Shown here piece after piece: positions 49,301-57,289 of a stretch of 64,000 nt of DNA. Source of the DNA: DASYGT01 sp035999365 (GTDB taxonomy: Bacteria; Actinomycetota; Actinomycetes; Mycobacteriales; Jatrophihabitantaceae); NCBI GenBank assembly GCA_035999365.1, contig DASYGT010000050.1, positions 62,001 to 126,000 on the forward strand, given 5' to 3'. Below the pieces are notes generated by a model. That model worked only from the letters and a program-made list of their open reading frames with translations, was not told the DNA's origin and did not search any database. The translations under genes and the position numbers were made by a program. Position 1 is the first letter of the stretch; every line of letters starts with the position of its first letter.

Positions 49301-52300
49301 TCAACGCGGGCGCCACGACCGGCACCACGGGCAGCGCGACGACGACCGACAGCAGCACCGGCGGCAACACCGGCGCAGCGACGGCCGGCTCGTCCGCCAC
49401 CAACACCGGCACCTCCGGTCCGGGCGGTAACTCGGGCGCGTCCGGTGCAGCTACCGAAACCACCAGCTCCAGCTCGGGTGACACGGGCGCCAGCGGCGGC
49501 GGCAACGCCGGCAACGGCGCTCCGGGTAGCACCGGTGGCTCAGGCGCGGGTGGCGACGCGGTCGGCACTGCGGTTTCCGGCGACACCGGTAACGGCGGCG
49601 ACTCCGGCGACGTCCAGGGCTCGGCCCACTCCTCTGCCGAAGCCGGCAGCGGCGACTCGACAACCTTCACCAACGGCCACTCGCGCAGCGGCGACAGCGG
49701 CAATGCAACCTCGACGCCGACCTCGACCGCAGTGTCGGGCGCAGCGGGTGGCGGCACGGTCGTCGGAACCTCCGGTGACACCGGCGAGGTCAGCGACCCG
49801 ACCGGCAACACCGGCGATTCACTCGGCGACGGGGGAACCGGCGGTATCGGCGTCAACCTGACCTCTGGCGGTTCGGGTGCGGTCGGCGGCACCGCAGGCG
49901 GCGGCACGTCCGGTGCAGCCAGCTCGTCGATCACCGGCAACGCGGTGAGCGGTGGCACCGGCAGTGCGGCCACGAAGGACACCAGCGTCGGCGGCAGCAC
50001 GGGCGCCGCGAATGCAGGCTCCAACGCGACCAACACGGCGACCACGGGTGCCGGCGGCAACTCCGGTGCTTCGGGTGCGGCGACGGACACGACCACCTCC
50101 AGCTCGGGCGACACCGGCAGCACGGGAAGCGGTAATGCCCTCGGCACCGGCGCATCGGGTGGCGGCGGCGTAGCAGTGGGCACCGCGATCTCGGGCAACA
50201 CCGGCGACGGTGGCGACTCGGGTGTGGCACACAGCACGGCCGGTTCCGAAGCGGAAGCCACGACCGGCGACTCGACGACGACGACGCGTGGAAGTTCCCA
50301 TTCCGGCGACAGCGGTAACGCGACCTCCGACCCGACCTCGACCGCGACGAGCGGCGCGGCGGGCGGTGGCACCGTGGTCGGTAACTCCGGCGAAACCGGT
50401 GACACGACGGTCGACAGCACCGGCAACACCGGCGACGCCTTCGGAGACGGCGGTACCGGAAGCATCGGCGTGGCCGAGACTTCGGGTAACTCGGGTGGCG
50501 TGACTGGCAACGCCGGCGGCGGCACCTCGGGTGCAGCGCACTCGTCCACCTCGGGCAGCGCGATCACCGGCAACACGGGCAGCGCGAGCACGACCGACTC
50601 GAGCACTGGTGGCAACACCGGCGCGGCGACGGCGGGCTCGTCCGCAACCTCGGCAGCCACGACGGGTGCCGGCGGCAACTCCGGTGCGTCGGGTGCGGCG
50701 ACGGACACGACCTCCAGCGGTTCCGGCAACACCGGCGCCGAGGGTTCGGGCATCGCAGCGGGCACTGGTGGCTCGGGTGATGGCGGCGTGGCAGTCGGCA
50801 CCGCGATCTCGGGCAACACCGGCGACGGTGGCAACTCGGGCCGGGCCAACCGCGACCTGAACACGACGGGTGCGCACTCCGAGGCGAACTCCGAAGCGAT
50901 CGCACGCAGCGGTGACTCCACGACGACCACTGACGGTTCGTCGCGCAGCGGCGACAGCGGCAGCGCCTCGTCGACGCCGACATCGACGGCCGTCTCCGGC
51001 GACGCGGGCGGCGGCAACGTCACCGGATCCTCCGGCGACACCGGCGAGGTCAGCGACCCGACCGGCAACACCGGCGACTCGTTCGGCGGCGGCGCAACGG
51101 GCGGCATCGGCATCGACCTCACCTCCGGAAACACCGGTGCGGTCAGCGGCACGTCCGGTGGCGGCACGAGCGGTGCGGCGACGGGCAGCACGTCTGGCTC
51201 GGCGATCTCTGGCAACACGGGTAGCGCCTCGACCACCGACAGCAGCAAGGGTGGCAACACCGGCGCTGCGAACGCGGGATCGAACGCGACCTCGACTGCG
51301 AACACCGGTCCGGGTGGCGCGTCCGGCAACTCCGGCGCGGCGACCGACACGACCAGCAGCCACTCGGGCAACACCGGCTCCACCGGCGGCGGAACGGTGC
51401 TGAACTCCGGCGGCTCGGGTGCGGGTGGCGACGCGACGGGTGCTGCAGTCTCGGGTGACACCGGCGACGGCGGCGACTCGGGCGTGGCGCAATCGAAGGC
51501 CCACTCGTTCGGCGGGGCGTTCACCGGTGACTCCACCACCTCGACCGCAGGCTCTTCGCACTCGGGCGACAGTGGTTCGGCCACGCTCGACCCGACGGCA
51601 ACTGGCGTCAGCGGTGCGGCAGGCGGCGGATCCGTCGTCGGCGCATCCGGCGAGAGTGGCGATGTCACTGGCGACACCGGTAATACCGGCGACGCGTTCG
51701 GCGACGGCGGCACCGGCGGTATCGGCCTGATCGAAACCTCGGGCGGCACCGGCGCAGTGACCGGCAACGCCGGCGGCGGCACCTCGGGCGCGGCCTCGGG
51801 CAGCACCTCGGGCAACGCCACCAGCGGCAACACCGGCAACGCGACGACGCGTGACAGCAGCATCGGTGGAAACACCGGCGCGGCGACTGCGTGCTCCTCG
51901 GCGCTCTCGACGGCGGTTACGGGTGCGGGCGGTGCGTCGGGCAACTCCGGCGCGGCTACCGACACCACGACAACCTCGTCGGGTGACACCGGATCGGGTG
52001 GCGGCGGCACGGGTGCCGGCGGCACGGCAACCGGTACCGCGGTCTCCGGCAACACCGGCGACGGCGGCGACTCGGGCGACGCGAACTCGCGGGCCCGCTC
52101 GGCGGCGGTCGGTCGCAGTGGCGACTCGACGACAACGACCACGGGTCACTCGACCTCCGGCGACAGCGGTGATGCCTCGAGCACGCCGACGGCGACGGGT
52201 GTCAGCGGCGACGCCGGCGGCGGCAGCGTCGTCGGCCTGTCCGGTGACTCGGGCGAGGTCGACGGCAGCACCGGCAACACCGGCGACTCGTTCGGCAGTG

Positions 52301-54951
52301 GCGGCACGGGCAGCATCGGCGTCGACCTGACCTCGGGCGGCACGGGTGCGGTCGGCGGCACCGCGGGTGGTGGCACCTCTGGTGCAGCCTCGGGCTCAAC
52401 CTCGGGCAACACCACGTCCGGTAACACCGGCAGCGCGACGACGGCGGATTCCAGCCACGGTGGCAACACCGGTGCTGCGAACGCCGGCTCCACCGCTGTC
52501 TCCGGCGCACTGACCGGTCCTGGTGCGGCGTCGGGTGCCTCCGGTGCAGCGACTGAGGTGAACGGCAACGTCGTCACCGGTGACACCGGTGCCGGCGGCG
52601 ACTCGGGCGACGCGACCTCGCGAGCCCGTTCATTCGGCGGCGCCTTCACCGGTGACTCGTCGACGAGTGCCGACGGCACGTCGAACAGCGGTGACAGCGG
52701 CGACGCAACCTCCGACCCGACGGCGACGGGCGTCAGCGGCGCAGCCGGCGGCGGAACCGTGGTCGGCCTATCGGGCGACAGCGGCGACGTGACCGACCCG
52801 ACCGGCAACACGGGCGATGCCTTCGGCGACGGCGGTACGGGCGGCATCGGAGTGCTCGAGACCTCGGGCAACTCCGGCGGCGTCACGGGCAACGCAGGCG
52901 GCGGCACATCGGGCGCGGCAGGTGCCTCCATCACCGGCAACACGACGAGTGGTGGCACGGGCAGCGCGACGACGATCGACTCGGCAGTCGGCGGCAACAC
53001 CGGCGCGGCGACGGGTAACTCCTCGGCCACCTCCGGTGCCAAGTCGGGTACCCCGACCGGCACCGGCGAGTCGGGTGACGCTAACTCGCGAGCTCGGTCC
53101 AGTGCTGAGGGTTCGAGCGGCGACTCGAGCACCTCGGTCGACGGTTCGTCGCGCTCGGGCGACAGTGGCGACGCGACGGCTGACGACCCGACGGCAACCG
53201 CAGTCAGCGGTGACGCCGGCGGCGGTGCAGTGGTCGGCGGATCTGGTGACACCGGCGCAGTCAGCGACGGCGGCACCACCGGGAACACGGGCGACTCCTT
53301 CGGCGATGGCGGTACCGGCAGCATCGGTATCGACCTCACCTCGGGTAACTCGGGAACGGTCGGCGGCACTGCCGGCGGCGGCACCTCGGGTAACGCAGGG
53401 GCGTCGATCTCGGGCAACACCACCTCCGGGACGACGGGCAACGCCTCGACGACCGACGGCGCGGCCGGTGGCAACACCGGTGCCGCGACGGCGGCCTCCA
53501 CGGCGAGCTCGTCCGCGATCTCGGGCAACACCAGTGGTGGGGCTGAATCCGGCGACGCGACCTCGCACGCTCACTCGTCGGCCGACGCTGGCACGGGAGA
53601 CTCGTCAACGACCTCCGACGGCTCTTCGCTCAGCGGCGACAGCGGCGACGCGACGAGCACGCCGACCGCCACGGGTGTGAGTGGCGCGGCGGGCGGCGGT
53701 GTCGCAACCGGCTCCTCCGGTGACACCGGCGACGTCACCGACCCGACCGGCAACACCGGCGACGCGTTCGGCGACGGCGGTACCGGCGGCATCGGCGTCG
53801 TGCTCACCTCGGGTAACTCGGGCAATGTCTCTGACAACGCTGGTGGCGGCACCTCGGGTGACGCTTCGGGCTCGACTGCAGGTGACACGACGTCGGGCAA
53901 CACCGGCAGTGCCACCACGACGGACAGCGCCAAGGGTGGCAACACCGGCAACGCGTCCTCGAGCTCCGTGGCCAACTCCACGGCGGTCACCGGCTCGGCC
54001 AGCGACGGCGGTGACTCGGGCGACGCCACGTCGCACGCGAACTCCGACTCCGATGCCGACACCGGCGACTCCAACACCGGCGTGACCGGAAGCTCGGCTT
54101 CGGGTGACAGCGGCGACGCGACCTCGGACCCGGTCGCGACCGGCGTCAGCGGCGACGCAGGCGGCGGCGTTGCGACGGGCACCTCGGGCCCGACGGGAGT
54201 CGTCACCGGCAGCACTGGTGACACGGGTGACTCGTTCGGCGACGGTGGCACCGGCTCGATTGCGGATGACCAGACGTCGGGCAACTCCGGCAACGACAGC
54301 AACACCGGCACGGGTGGCACGAGCGGCGACTCGAGCGCGAGCATGACCGGCAACACGACGTCAGGCAGCTCGGGTGCTGCGGGTACCTCGAACTCGGCCG
54401 TCGGAGGCAACTCCGGCAACGCCGACTCGCAGTCCTCGCAGGTCTCCTCCGCGCTCACCGGCGATGCCGGCGCCACGGCGCTGACGATCGCCAACCTGGA
54501 CGCGCTCACCGCGTTCATCACCAACGGCCCCGCGGCCGTGGGTGGTGCGGGAGCGGGTTCGGGTGCGAGCACGGTGCACCACGTGATCCACGTTCTGGCC
54601 GACCCGTCGACTCCGACACCGCCGGTCGCGCCAGTGGGTCCCGTTGCTCCGGTTCCGCCGAACCTGTGCGGTACCTGCGGTGGAGTCCAGGGTCCGATCC
54701 CGCCCCTGCCGCCGGACGCACCGGTTCCGCCGGTCTGCAGCTGCCACCACGTGACCCCGCCGCCGCCGCCGACCGTGAAGCCAGGCGTCAAGCCGACGAC
54801 CGGCGTCATCACGGTGGTCGGAGCGGGCGAAACGATCCTCGCCTTCACCGGCGTGGGCGGCCTGTCGATGCTGCTGCCGGGAGCCGCGCTCCTGCTGCTC
54901 CTCGGCTTCATGCTGATGGTTCTGGCTCGACGGGAGCCTGACGCGCAGTAG
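43345..54951 (+). CDS. Giant (3,868-residue) repetitive cell-wall protein with LAFTG sorting signal
   Basis: One frame of 11.6 kb encodes a protein made chiefly of Gly, Ser, Thr, Ala, Asn, Asp and Val, with almost no charged basic or aromatic residues. Eighteen repeat units are marked by a DSG[N/D]A-type block, each containing STTTT, SGDSG, TAVSGDA, TVVGTSGDTG, TGNTGDSFG, TSGNSG, TSGNTGSATTTDSS and GGNTGAA steps of about 12-16 residues, as in beta-solenoids. The C-terminus has a Pro-rich stalk with two Cys pairs (CGTC, CSC), then LAFTG (residues 3832-3836), a hydrophobic helix and ARREPDAQ: a class E (LAXTG) sortase signal. The ATG at 43345 is the only start after an in-frame TAA; GGGAGC precedes it. 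The N-terminus (LIELVLAAQLHSAASG) is not a normal signal peptide, which is odd for a wall protein. Likely a long surface fibre or adhesin; no sortase gene is in the window. Confidence 0.85.
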   Translation: MLIELVLAAQLHSAASGPASSAATSGNTLAGGSSGNANSGGTNNSSSSSGTSTTTTGGTSTSGSTGNATGTGTATAASGAAGGGTAGGGSGTSGAVTAATGSTGGSGGGAGAGTGGIAVRASSGNSGSVTGSGTGGTSGNATSATGGNVTTGNTGSASTSNHSTGGNTGSANSQSNGTSTATSGNGGSSSASGASNSTSNSTTGTSGAGGGSGAGGSATGSAASGTTGAGGDSGNANSSESSSASASSGDSNTSTTGSSTSGNSGDATSAPTSTAVSGDASGATVVGTSGDTGAVTASTGNTGDAFGGGGSGGIALLLTSGASGDVSGTGTGGRSGNAKSSTSGNATSGNTGAATTSNSSVGGNTGSATACDTAQSTATTGAGGNSGPSGSATDTTLTGSGDTGASGTGSVSGSAGSGGGGTAAGSAVSGDTGNGGDSGNANSTAHSSSDASSGDSTTTTGGSSTSGNSGSAVSAPTSTAVSGDASGATVVGTSGNTGDVTGTAGSTGDTFGGGGSGGIAVILTSGNSGNVTGNGTGGVSGSATSSTTGNATTGNTGAATTTNHSTGGSTGNSNASSTGTSTATSGPGGNSGASGNATDTTGTQSGNTGSTGSGNVHGSGGSGAGGDATGSAVSGDTGNGGDSGNANATGTSSASAGSGDSTTSTTGSSNSGNSGDAISAPTSTAVSGDATGATVVGTSGSTGSVTGSTGDTGTTFGGGGSGGIALILTSGNSGNVSGTGTGGTSGAATSSTTGNATSGNTGAATTTDSSTGGNTGSATAGSSSNTTATSGPGGNSGNSGAATNTTTSHSGDTGASGSGSVDGSGGSGAGGTSDGAAVSGDTGNGGDSGNANASGSAEAGAGSGNSTTSTTGSSHSGDSGSATSTPTSTAVSGAATGATVVGTSGDTGAVTGSTGVTGDSFDGGGTGGIAVVLTSGNSGSVTGNGTGGTSGAATSTITGGATSGNTGAAKTTNSSTGGSTGAANAGANATTTATTGKGGNSGNSGAATNTTSSSSGNSGASGAGDVAGGGGSGAGTTSGGSADGSAVSGDTGNGGDSGNASSSGNASAEAGSGNSSTTTGGSSQSGDSGSATSAPTGTAVSGDASGATVVGTSGTTGDVTGSSGNTGDSFGGGGTGGIAVTLTSGNSGAVSGTATGGTSGAASSTITGGATSGNTGSATTTDTSKGGNTGAATAGASATPTATTGAGGTSGNSGAASNTTSSSSGNTGASGAGDVAGGGGSGAGGTSSGAAVSGDTGNGGDSGNATASGSASAGAGSGDSTTSTTGSSLSGNSGDAISTPTSTAVSGNASGGTVVGTSGDTGAVSDPIGNTGDSFGGGASGGIGIVLTSGNSGAVSGTAGGGVTGAASSTITGGATTGSTGNASTTDSSTGGNTGAANAGANASPTATSGAGGNSGASGAATNSTSSGSGNTGSSGGGNVSGAGGSGAGGDASGAAVSGDTGNGGDSGAANANAEASAGASSGDSTTSTSGRSHSGNSGDAVSAPTSTAVSGDAAGGTVVGTSGDTGTVNADSGNTGDSFGDGGTGSIGEKLTSGNTGAVTGNAGGGTTGAATSTINAGATSGNTGSASTTDSSVGGSTGLVKVGASATPKATSGAGGNSGASGAATDTTSTSSGDTGASGTGNVGSSAGSGAGGTAVGSAISGDTGNGGDSGNAGAQAGSSAEANSGDSTTTTDGSSRSGDSGSATSAPTGTAVSGGADGGTVVGTSGDSGEVTGDTGNTGDSLGDGATGGIGLLETSGNTGAVGGTAGGGTSGAASSSITGNATSGGTGNAATTDSSRGGNTGAANAGSNATSTATTGKGGSSGASGAATDTTSSGSGDTGASGTGNASGTGASGAGGTAVGTAISGDTGNGGDSGNVASSATSGAEAGSGDSTTTTRGRSRSGDSGDASSTPISTAVSGDAAGGTVVGSSGESGDVTGDTGNTGDALGDGGTGSIGVGLTSGGSGAVTGNAGGGTSGAAGSAINAGATTGTTGSATTTDSSTGGNTGAATAGSSATNTGTSGPGGNSGASGAATETTSSSSGDTGASGGGNAGNGAPGSTGGSGAGGDAVGTAVSGDTGNGGDSGDVQGSAHSSAEAGSGDSTTFTNGHSRSGDSGNATSTPTSTAVSGAAGGGTVVGTSGDTGEVSDPTGNTGDSLGDGGTGGIGVNLTSGGSGAVGGTAGGGTSGAASSSITGNAVSGGTGSAATKDTSVGGSTGAANAGSNATNTATTGAGGNSGASGAATDTTTSSSGDTGSTGSGNALGTGASGGGGVAVGTAISGNTGDGGDSGVAHSTAGSEAEATTGDSTTTTRGSSHSGDSGNATSDPTSTATSGAAGGGTVVGNSGETGDTTVDSTGNTGDAFGDGGTGSIGVAETSGNSGGVTGNAGGGTSGAAHSSTSGSAITGNTGSASTTDSSTGGNTGAATAGSSATSAATTGAGGNSGASGAATDTTSSGSGNTGAEGSGIAAGTGGSGDGGVAVGTAISGNTGDGGNSGRANRDLNTTGAHSEANSEAIARSGDSTTTTDGSSRSGDSGSASSTPTSTAVSGDAGGGNVTGSSGDTGEVSDPTGNTGDSFGGGATGGIGIDLTSGNTGAVSGTSGGGTSGAATGSTSGSAISGNTGSASTTDSSKGGNTGAANAGSNATSTANTGPGGASGNSGAATDTTSSHSGNTGSTGGGTVLNSGGSGAGGDATGAAVSGDTGDGGDSGVAQSKAHSFGGAFTGDSTTSTAGSSHSGDSGSATLDPTATGVSGAAGGGSVVGASGESGDVTGDTGNTGDAFGDGGTGGIGLIETSGGTGAVTGNAGGGTSGAASGSTSGNATSGNTGNATTRDSSIGGNTGAATACSSALSTAVTGAGGASGNSGAATDTTTTSSGDTGSGGGGTGAGGTATGTAVSGNTGDGGDSGDANSRARSAAVGRSGDSTTTTTGHSTSGDSGDASSTPTATGVSGDAGGGSVVGLSGDSGEVDGSTGNTGDSFGSGGTGSIGVDLTSGGTGAVGGTAGGGTSGAASGSTSGNTTSGNTGSATTADSSHGGNTGAANAGSTAVSGALTGPGAASGASGAATEVNGNVVTGDTGAGGDSGDATSRARSFGGAFTGDSSTSADGTSNSGDSGDATSDPTATGVSGAAGGGTVVGLSGDSGDVTDPTGNTGDAFGDGGTGGIGVLETSGNSGGVTGNAGGGTSGAAGASITGNTTSGGTGSATTIDSAVGGNTGAATGNSSATSGAKSGTPTGTGESGDANSRARSSAEGSSGDSSTSVDGSSRSGDSGDATADDPTATAVSGDAGGGAVVGGSGDTGAVSDGGTTGNTGDSFGDGGTGSIGIDLTSGNSGTVGGTAGGGTSGNAGASISGNTTSGTTGNASTTDGAAGGNTGAATAASTASSSAISGNTSGGAESGDATSHAHSSADAGTGDSSTTSDGSSLSGDSGDATSTPTATGVSGAAGGGVATGSSGDTGDVTDPTGNTGDAFGDGGTGGIGVVLTSGNSGNVSDNAGGGTSGDASGSTAGDTTSGNTGSATTTDSAKGGNTGNASSSSVANSTAVTGSASDGGDSGDATSHANSDSDADTGDSNTGVTGSSASGDSGDATSDPVATGVSGDAGGGVATGTSGPTGVVTGSTGDTGDSFGDGGTGSIADDQTSGNSGNDSNTGTGGTSGDSSASMTGNTTSGSSGAAGTSNSAVGGNSGNADSQSSQVSSALTGDAGATALTIANLDALTAFITNGPAAVGGAGAGSGASTVHHVIHVLADPSTPTPPVAPVGPVAPVPPNLCGTCGGVQGPIPPLPPDAPVPPVCSCHHVTPPPPPTVKPGVKPTTGVITVVGAGETILAFTGVGGLSMLLPGAALLLLLGFMLMVLARREPDAQ
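44038..54450 (+). repeat. 18 in-frame repeat units in the giant surface gene
   Basis: Measured from the DSG[N/D]-type codon block, units begin at 44038, 44653, 45268, 45883, 46510, 47125, 47740, 48355, 48970, 49600, 50215, 50833, 51475, 52069, 52600, 53068, 53545 and 54013. Nine of the seventeen intervals are exactly 615 bases (205 codons); others are 627, 630, 618, 642 and 594. The last ones fall to 531, 468, 477 and 468. All are multiples of three. The units at the 3' end lack the segment around SGDTGAS-GAGG. Confidence 0.9.
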
Positions 54952-54971
54952 TTCCACCCAGTTTCGACAAC

Positions 54972-55013
54972 GCACTCGGTGCACCTCCGCAACACGGGAG
55001 GTGCACCGAGTGC
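54972..55013 (+). terminator. Perfect 17-bp hairpin after the giant gene
   Basis: GCACTCGGTGCACCTCC (54972-54988), an 8-base loop, and its exact complement (54997-55013). It lies 20 bases after the stop codon. No T-tract follows, as is common in actinobacterial terminators. Confidence 0.75.
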
Positions 55014-55127
55014 TGTGTGGACCTGCCGTCCACGCGGTGCTGCTGTCCCGGGAGAGCCCCGTACGCTGCAACGACGACGAGATAGATCACCGGGCCGGCC
55101 GTCGCCGGCGTCGACGAAAGAGAACCA

Positions 55128-55952
55128 ATGGCCAGTCACACCGCAGCGCAGGACGTCAGCCTGATCTGGGAACGGGACGAACCCGTCGCGCGCGGCGGCA
55201 CCGCCGCGGTCGGCCGCGACCAGATCACGCAAGCGGCCTTCGAGATCGCCGACCGGGAAGGCCTACAGGCCGTTTCGGTGAAGCGCGTCGCGAGCCGACT
55301 CCGGATTCCGGCGGTGCGGTTAGAGGCCTACCTGACCTCGCGCGAGGATCTGCTCGACCTGATGCTTGACGGGGCGTTCGCGGAGATCGACCCGATCCAT
55401 GAGGGTGACGACTGGCGCTCCCAGCTCCGGGCCGTCGCGCACGCGACGCAGCAGACCGCACAGCGGCATCCGTGGCTTCGCGCACTCGCGGGCACGCGCA
55501 CGCCCTGCGGTCCGTATGGGCTGCGGCACAGCGAGCGTGCGCTGGCGGCCCTCGACGGGCTTGGCCTGGACGCGGCGACGATGACGCAGGCGGTCAACAC
55601 CGTGCTCGCCTACGTCTACGGGTACGTCCAGCTCGAGATGCTCGAGCCCGGCCGCAAAGTGGATGAGGCCGTGGAGCTCGAGCGACGGACGCACACGGCG
55701 CAGTACCTGATCGACCGGATGAGCTCCGGCGACTACCCGACACTCGCACGCGTCTTCGCAGAAGCTGCCAACCTCACCGCCTCGGACGCCTTCGAAAACG
55801 GGCTTACCTACGTGCTCGACGGTATTGCGGCGCAGGTCGAGCCGAGCGACAGTCACCCGGAGCCGATCGACATGAAACCGACAGTCGGCAGCGAGAGCGT
55901 CAACGAAAGCCCGCCGGACCGCCGGGTAGGCCGGCGCCGGGTCGGCCGCTGA
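55128..55952 (+). CDS. TetR-family transcriptional regulator
   Basis: The 274-residue protein has a TetR-type helix-turn-helix at about residues 26-75 (RDQITQAAFEIADREGLQAVSVKRVASRLRIP, AYLTSREDLLDLMLDG) and a C-terminal ligand domain like that of the tetracycline repressor group (SQLRAVAHATQQTAQRHPWLRALAG). The length is slightly above average because of a disordered acidic/basic tail. The ATG at 55128 has AAAGAGAA upstream. It follows the hairpin of the giant gene and stands alone, so a link to the surface locus is possible but unsupported. Ligand unknown. Confidence 0.85.
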   Translation: MASHTAAQDVSLIWERDEPVARGGTAAVGRDQITQAAFEIADREGLQAVSVKRVASRLRIPAVRLEAYLTSREDLLDLMLDGAFAEIDPIHEGDDWRSQLRAVAHATQQTAQRHPWLRALAGTRTPCGPYGLRHSERALAALDGLGLDAATMTQAVNTVLAYVYGYVQLEMLEPGRKVDEAVELERRTHTAQYLIDRMSSGDYPTLARVFAEAANLTASDAFENGLTYVLDGIAAQVEPSDSHPEPIDMKPTVGSESVNESPPDRRVGRRRVGR

Positions 55953-55971
55953 GCCAGACCGCGCCGAGGGA

Positions 55972-56967
55972 CTACAACCGCGCGAGCAGTTGCGCCTTCT
56001 TCGCCTTGAACTCCTCGGACGAGATCGTGCCGAGAACTGCGAGTTCGGCGAGCTTGCGGATGCTCTCGTACACACCCTCGGGCGTATCCGGTTCGAGATC
56101 AGGAAGCGCCGCGGTATCCGCCGGCGGCGCGGCTGCCGGGGCGGCCCCGACGTCGGCTGCGTGCGGACTGTCGGCCGCGTGAGGCCCCGCAGGCGGTGCC
56201 GGAGCTGTACTAGGCACAGAGGGCGCCACGGGTGCCTCAGGCGCTGCAGAGGGTGCGGGTACGGGCGCCTGGGGTGCGGGTACGGGCAGCTGGGGTGCGG
56301 GCTCCGCCGGCGGAGCCACGATCTGGCTCATCCGCGGCCGCAGAAGCTGGTCGAGGTTGGCGAGCAACACGTCAGGCTGATCGCTCGCCGCGATGGAGAT
56401 CTGACCGCCGGGCACCGCGAACACGACCGCAGACGGGCGGGTCACCCCGCCGTCCTTCTTCCGGCCGAACAGCTTGCGCTTCTTGTCGTCGTCTCCGCCG
56501 GCCCGCTGGACCGTGTAGTCCTGGACATCGCGGAGCCACGCCACGCTCAACGGCGGGCGGGCCACACCGGCGCCGGGCAGGATCGCGATCCGATCGGAAT
56601 CCACAATCAGGCGGCCGGAAATCTCTTGGTCGGCCCACTCGACATCCTCGGCGAGCTGGACGGGTGAATACACCGTCTGCTCGCCTCCGTCGGGTCGAGG
56701 CATCGGCGTCACGCCCGGGTTGACGCCCTGGGGCCGAGCAGCGGACAGGACGTGGGTGAGATCGACCGGATGCTTCGTGTCGCACCCAGGGTGGATCCAG
56801 GTCTCCCACTTCTTGAGGACGGTGAAGACCTCGTTCGTGTCGAGGCAGCTACGCCATACGAGCGCTTCGCCACACTGCGGGCACACTGCCTCAGCGGCCC
56901 CGTCCGGCACGTCGAATTCCCGACGGCAGTCGGGGCATATGACCTGCACCATGCGGGTCTCGGTCAC
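55972..56967 (-). CDS. Zinc-ribbon protein with C-terminal SHOCT domain
   Basis: The 331-residue protein begins with a zinc ribbon (VICPDCRREFDVPDGAAEAVCPQCGEAL) plus two further Cys (SCLDT, PGCDT). A ~120-residue middle region resembles a PH-like or GRAM-type fold (SGRLIVDSDRIAILPGAGVARPPLSVAWLRDVQDYTVQ), an Ala/Pro-rich linker follows, and a SHOCT domain (ESIRKLAELAVLGTISSEEFKAKKAQLLARL) ends the chain. SHOCT domains drive oligomer formation. The GTG at 56967 has AGGAGG five bases upstream. The function is unknown; a cytoplasmic scaffold is plausible. Confidence 0.75.
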   Translation of the reverse strand: MTETRMVQVICPDCRREFDVPDGAAEAVCPQCGEALVWRSCLDTNEVFTVLKKWETWIHPGCDTKHPVDLTHVLSAARPQGVNPGVTPMPRPDGGEQTVYSPVQLAEDVEWADQEISGRLIVDSDRIAILPGAGVARPPLSVAWLRDVQDYTVQRAGGDDDKKRKLFGRKKDGGVTRPSAVVFAVPGGQISIAASDQPDVLLANLDQLLRPRMSQIVAPPAEPAPQLPVPAPQAPVPAPSAAPEAPVAPSVPSTAPAPPAGPHAADSPHAADVGAAPAAAPPADTAALPDLEPDTPEGVYESIRKLAELAVLGTISSEEFKAKKAQLLARL

Positions 56968-57134
56968 CGACTCCTCCTCGTGCTCAGCACCATGATGACG
57001 AGCGGCCCACGCGACGGATGATCGTGGGCCGAAACGTGGGTGATGTTACCCGCGGAGGGCGGGTGTTGCCCGCTGCGTCCCCAGGGAGCCGTGACCGCCT
57101 CGCTGAAGTCGATCTACGGTGAGCCAGTTGGCTG

Positions 57135-57211
57135 TGGTGGCCAGGGGCGGGGTCGAACCGCCGACCTACCGCTTTTCAGGCGGTCGCTCGTACCAACTGA
57201 GCTACCTGGCC
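57135..57211 (-). tRNA. tRNA-Phe (anticodon GAA), CCA encoded
   Basis: Reading leftwards the acceptor GGCCAGG pairs with CCTGGCC, the anticodon loop CTGAAAA gives GAA, and GGTTCGACC forms the T-loop. The discriminator A and CCA (57137-57135) are encoded. Confidence 0.97.
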
Positions 57212-57289
57212 GCGCCGGCGGCGTGACCGCCTTCCGGAACCTCGAAAGTCTAGCGGACCCCACCGGCGCGAACTCGGTTCAGCGAGCGG

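Noticed and set aside
43110..52142. Uninterrupted 9-kb minus-strand frame (3,010 codons, Pro/Val/Glu-rich) opposite the giant gene
   Set aside because: It is explained by the sense composition. In that phase an antisense stop needs a sense codon starting with CA or TA (His, Gln, Tyr) after a suitable base, and these residues are almost absent from the repeats. The frame ends exactly where the first His appears (52147). It has no ribosome site or domain.
43345..54951. CRISPR array or non-coding satellite
   Set aside because: The repeats are long (about 615 bases), degenerate, all in one frame and with intervals divisible by three; there are no uniform spacers and no cas genes.
43345..54951. 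RTX toxin, collagen-like or PE_PGRS protein
   Set aside because: There are no GGxGxDxUx nonapeptides, no Gly-X-Y triplets, and no PE domain; the steps are SG-TG type with a wall-sorting signal.
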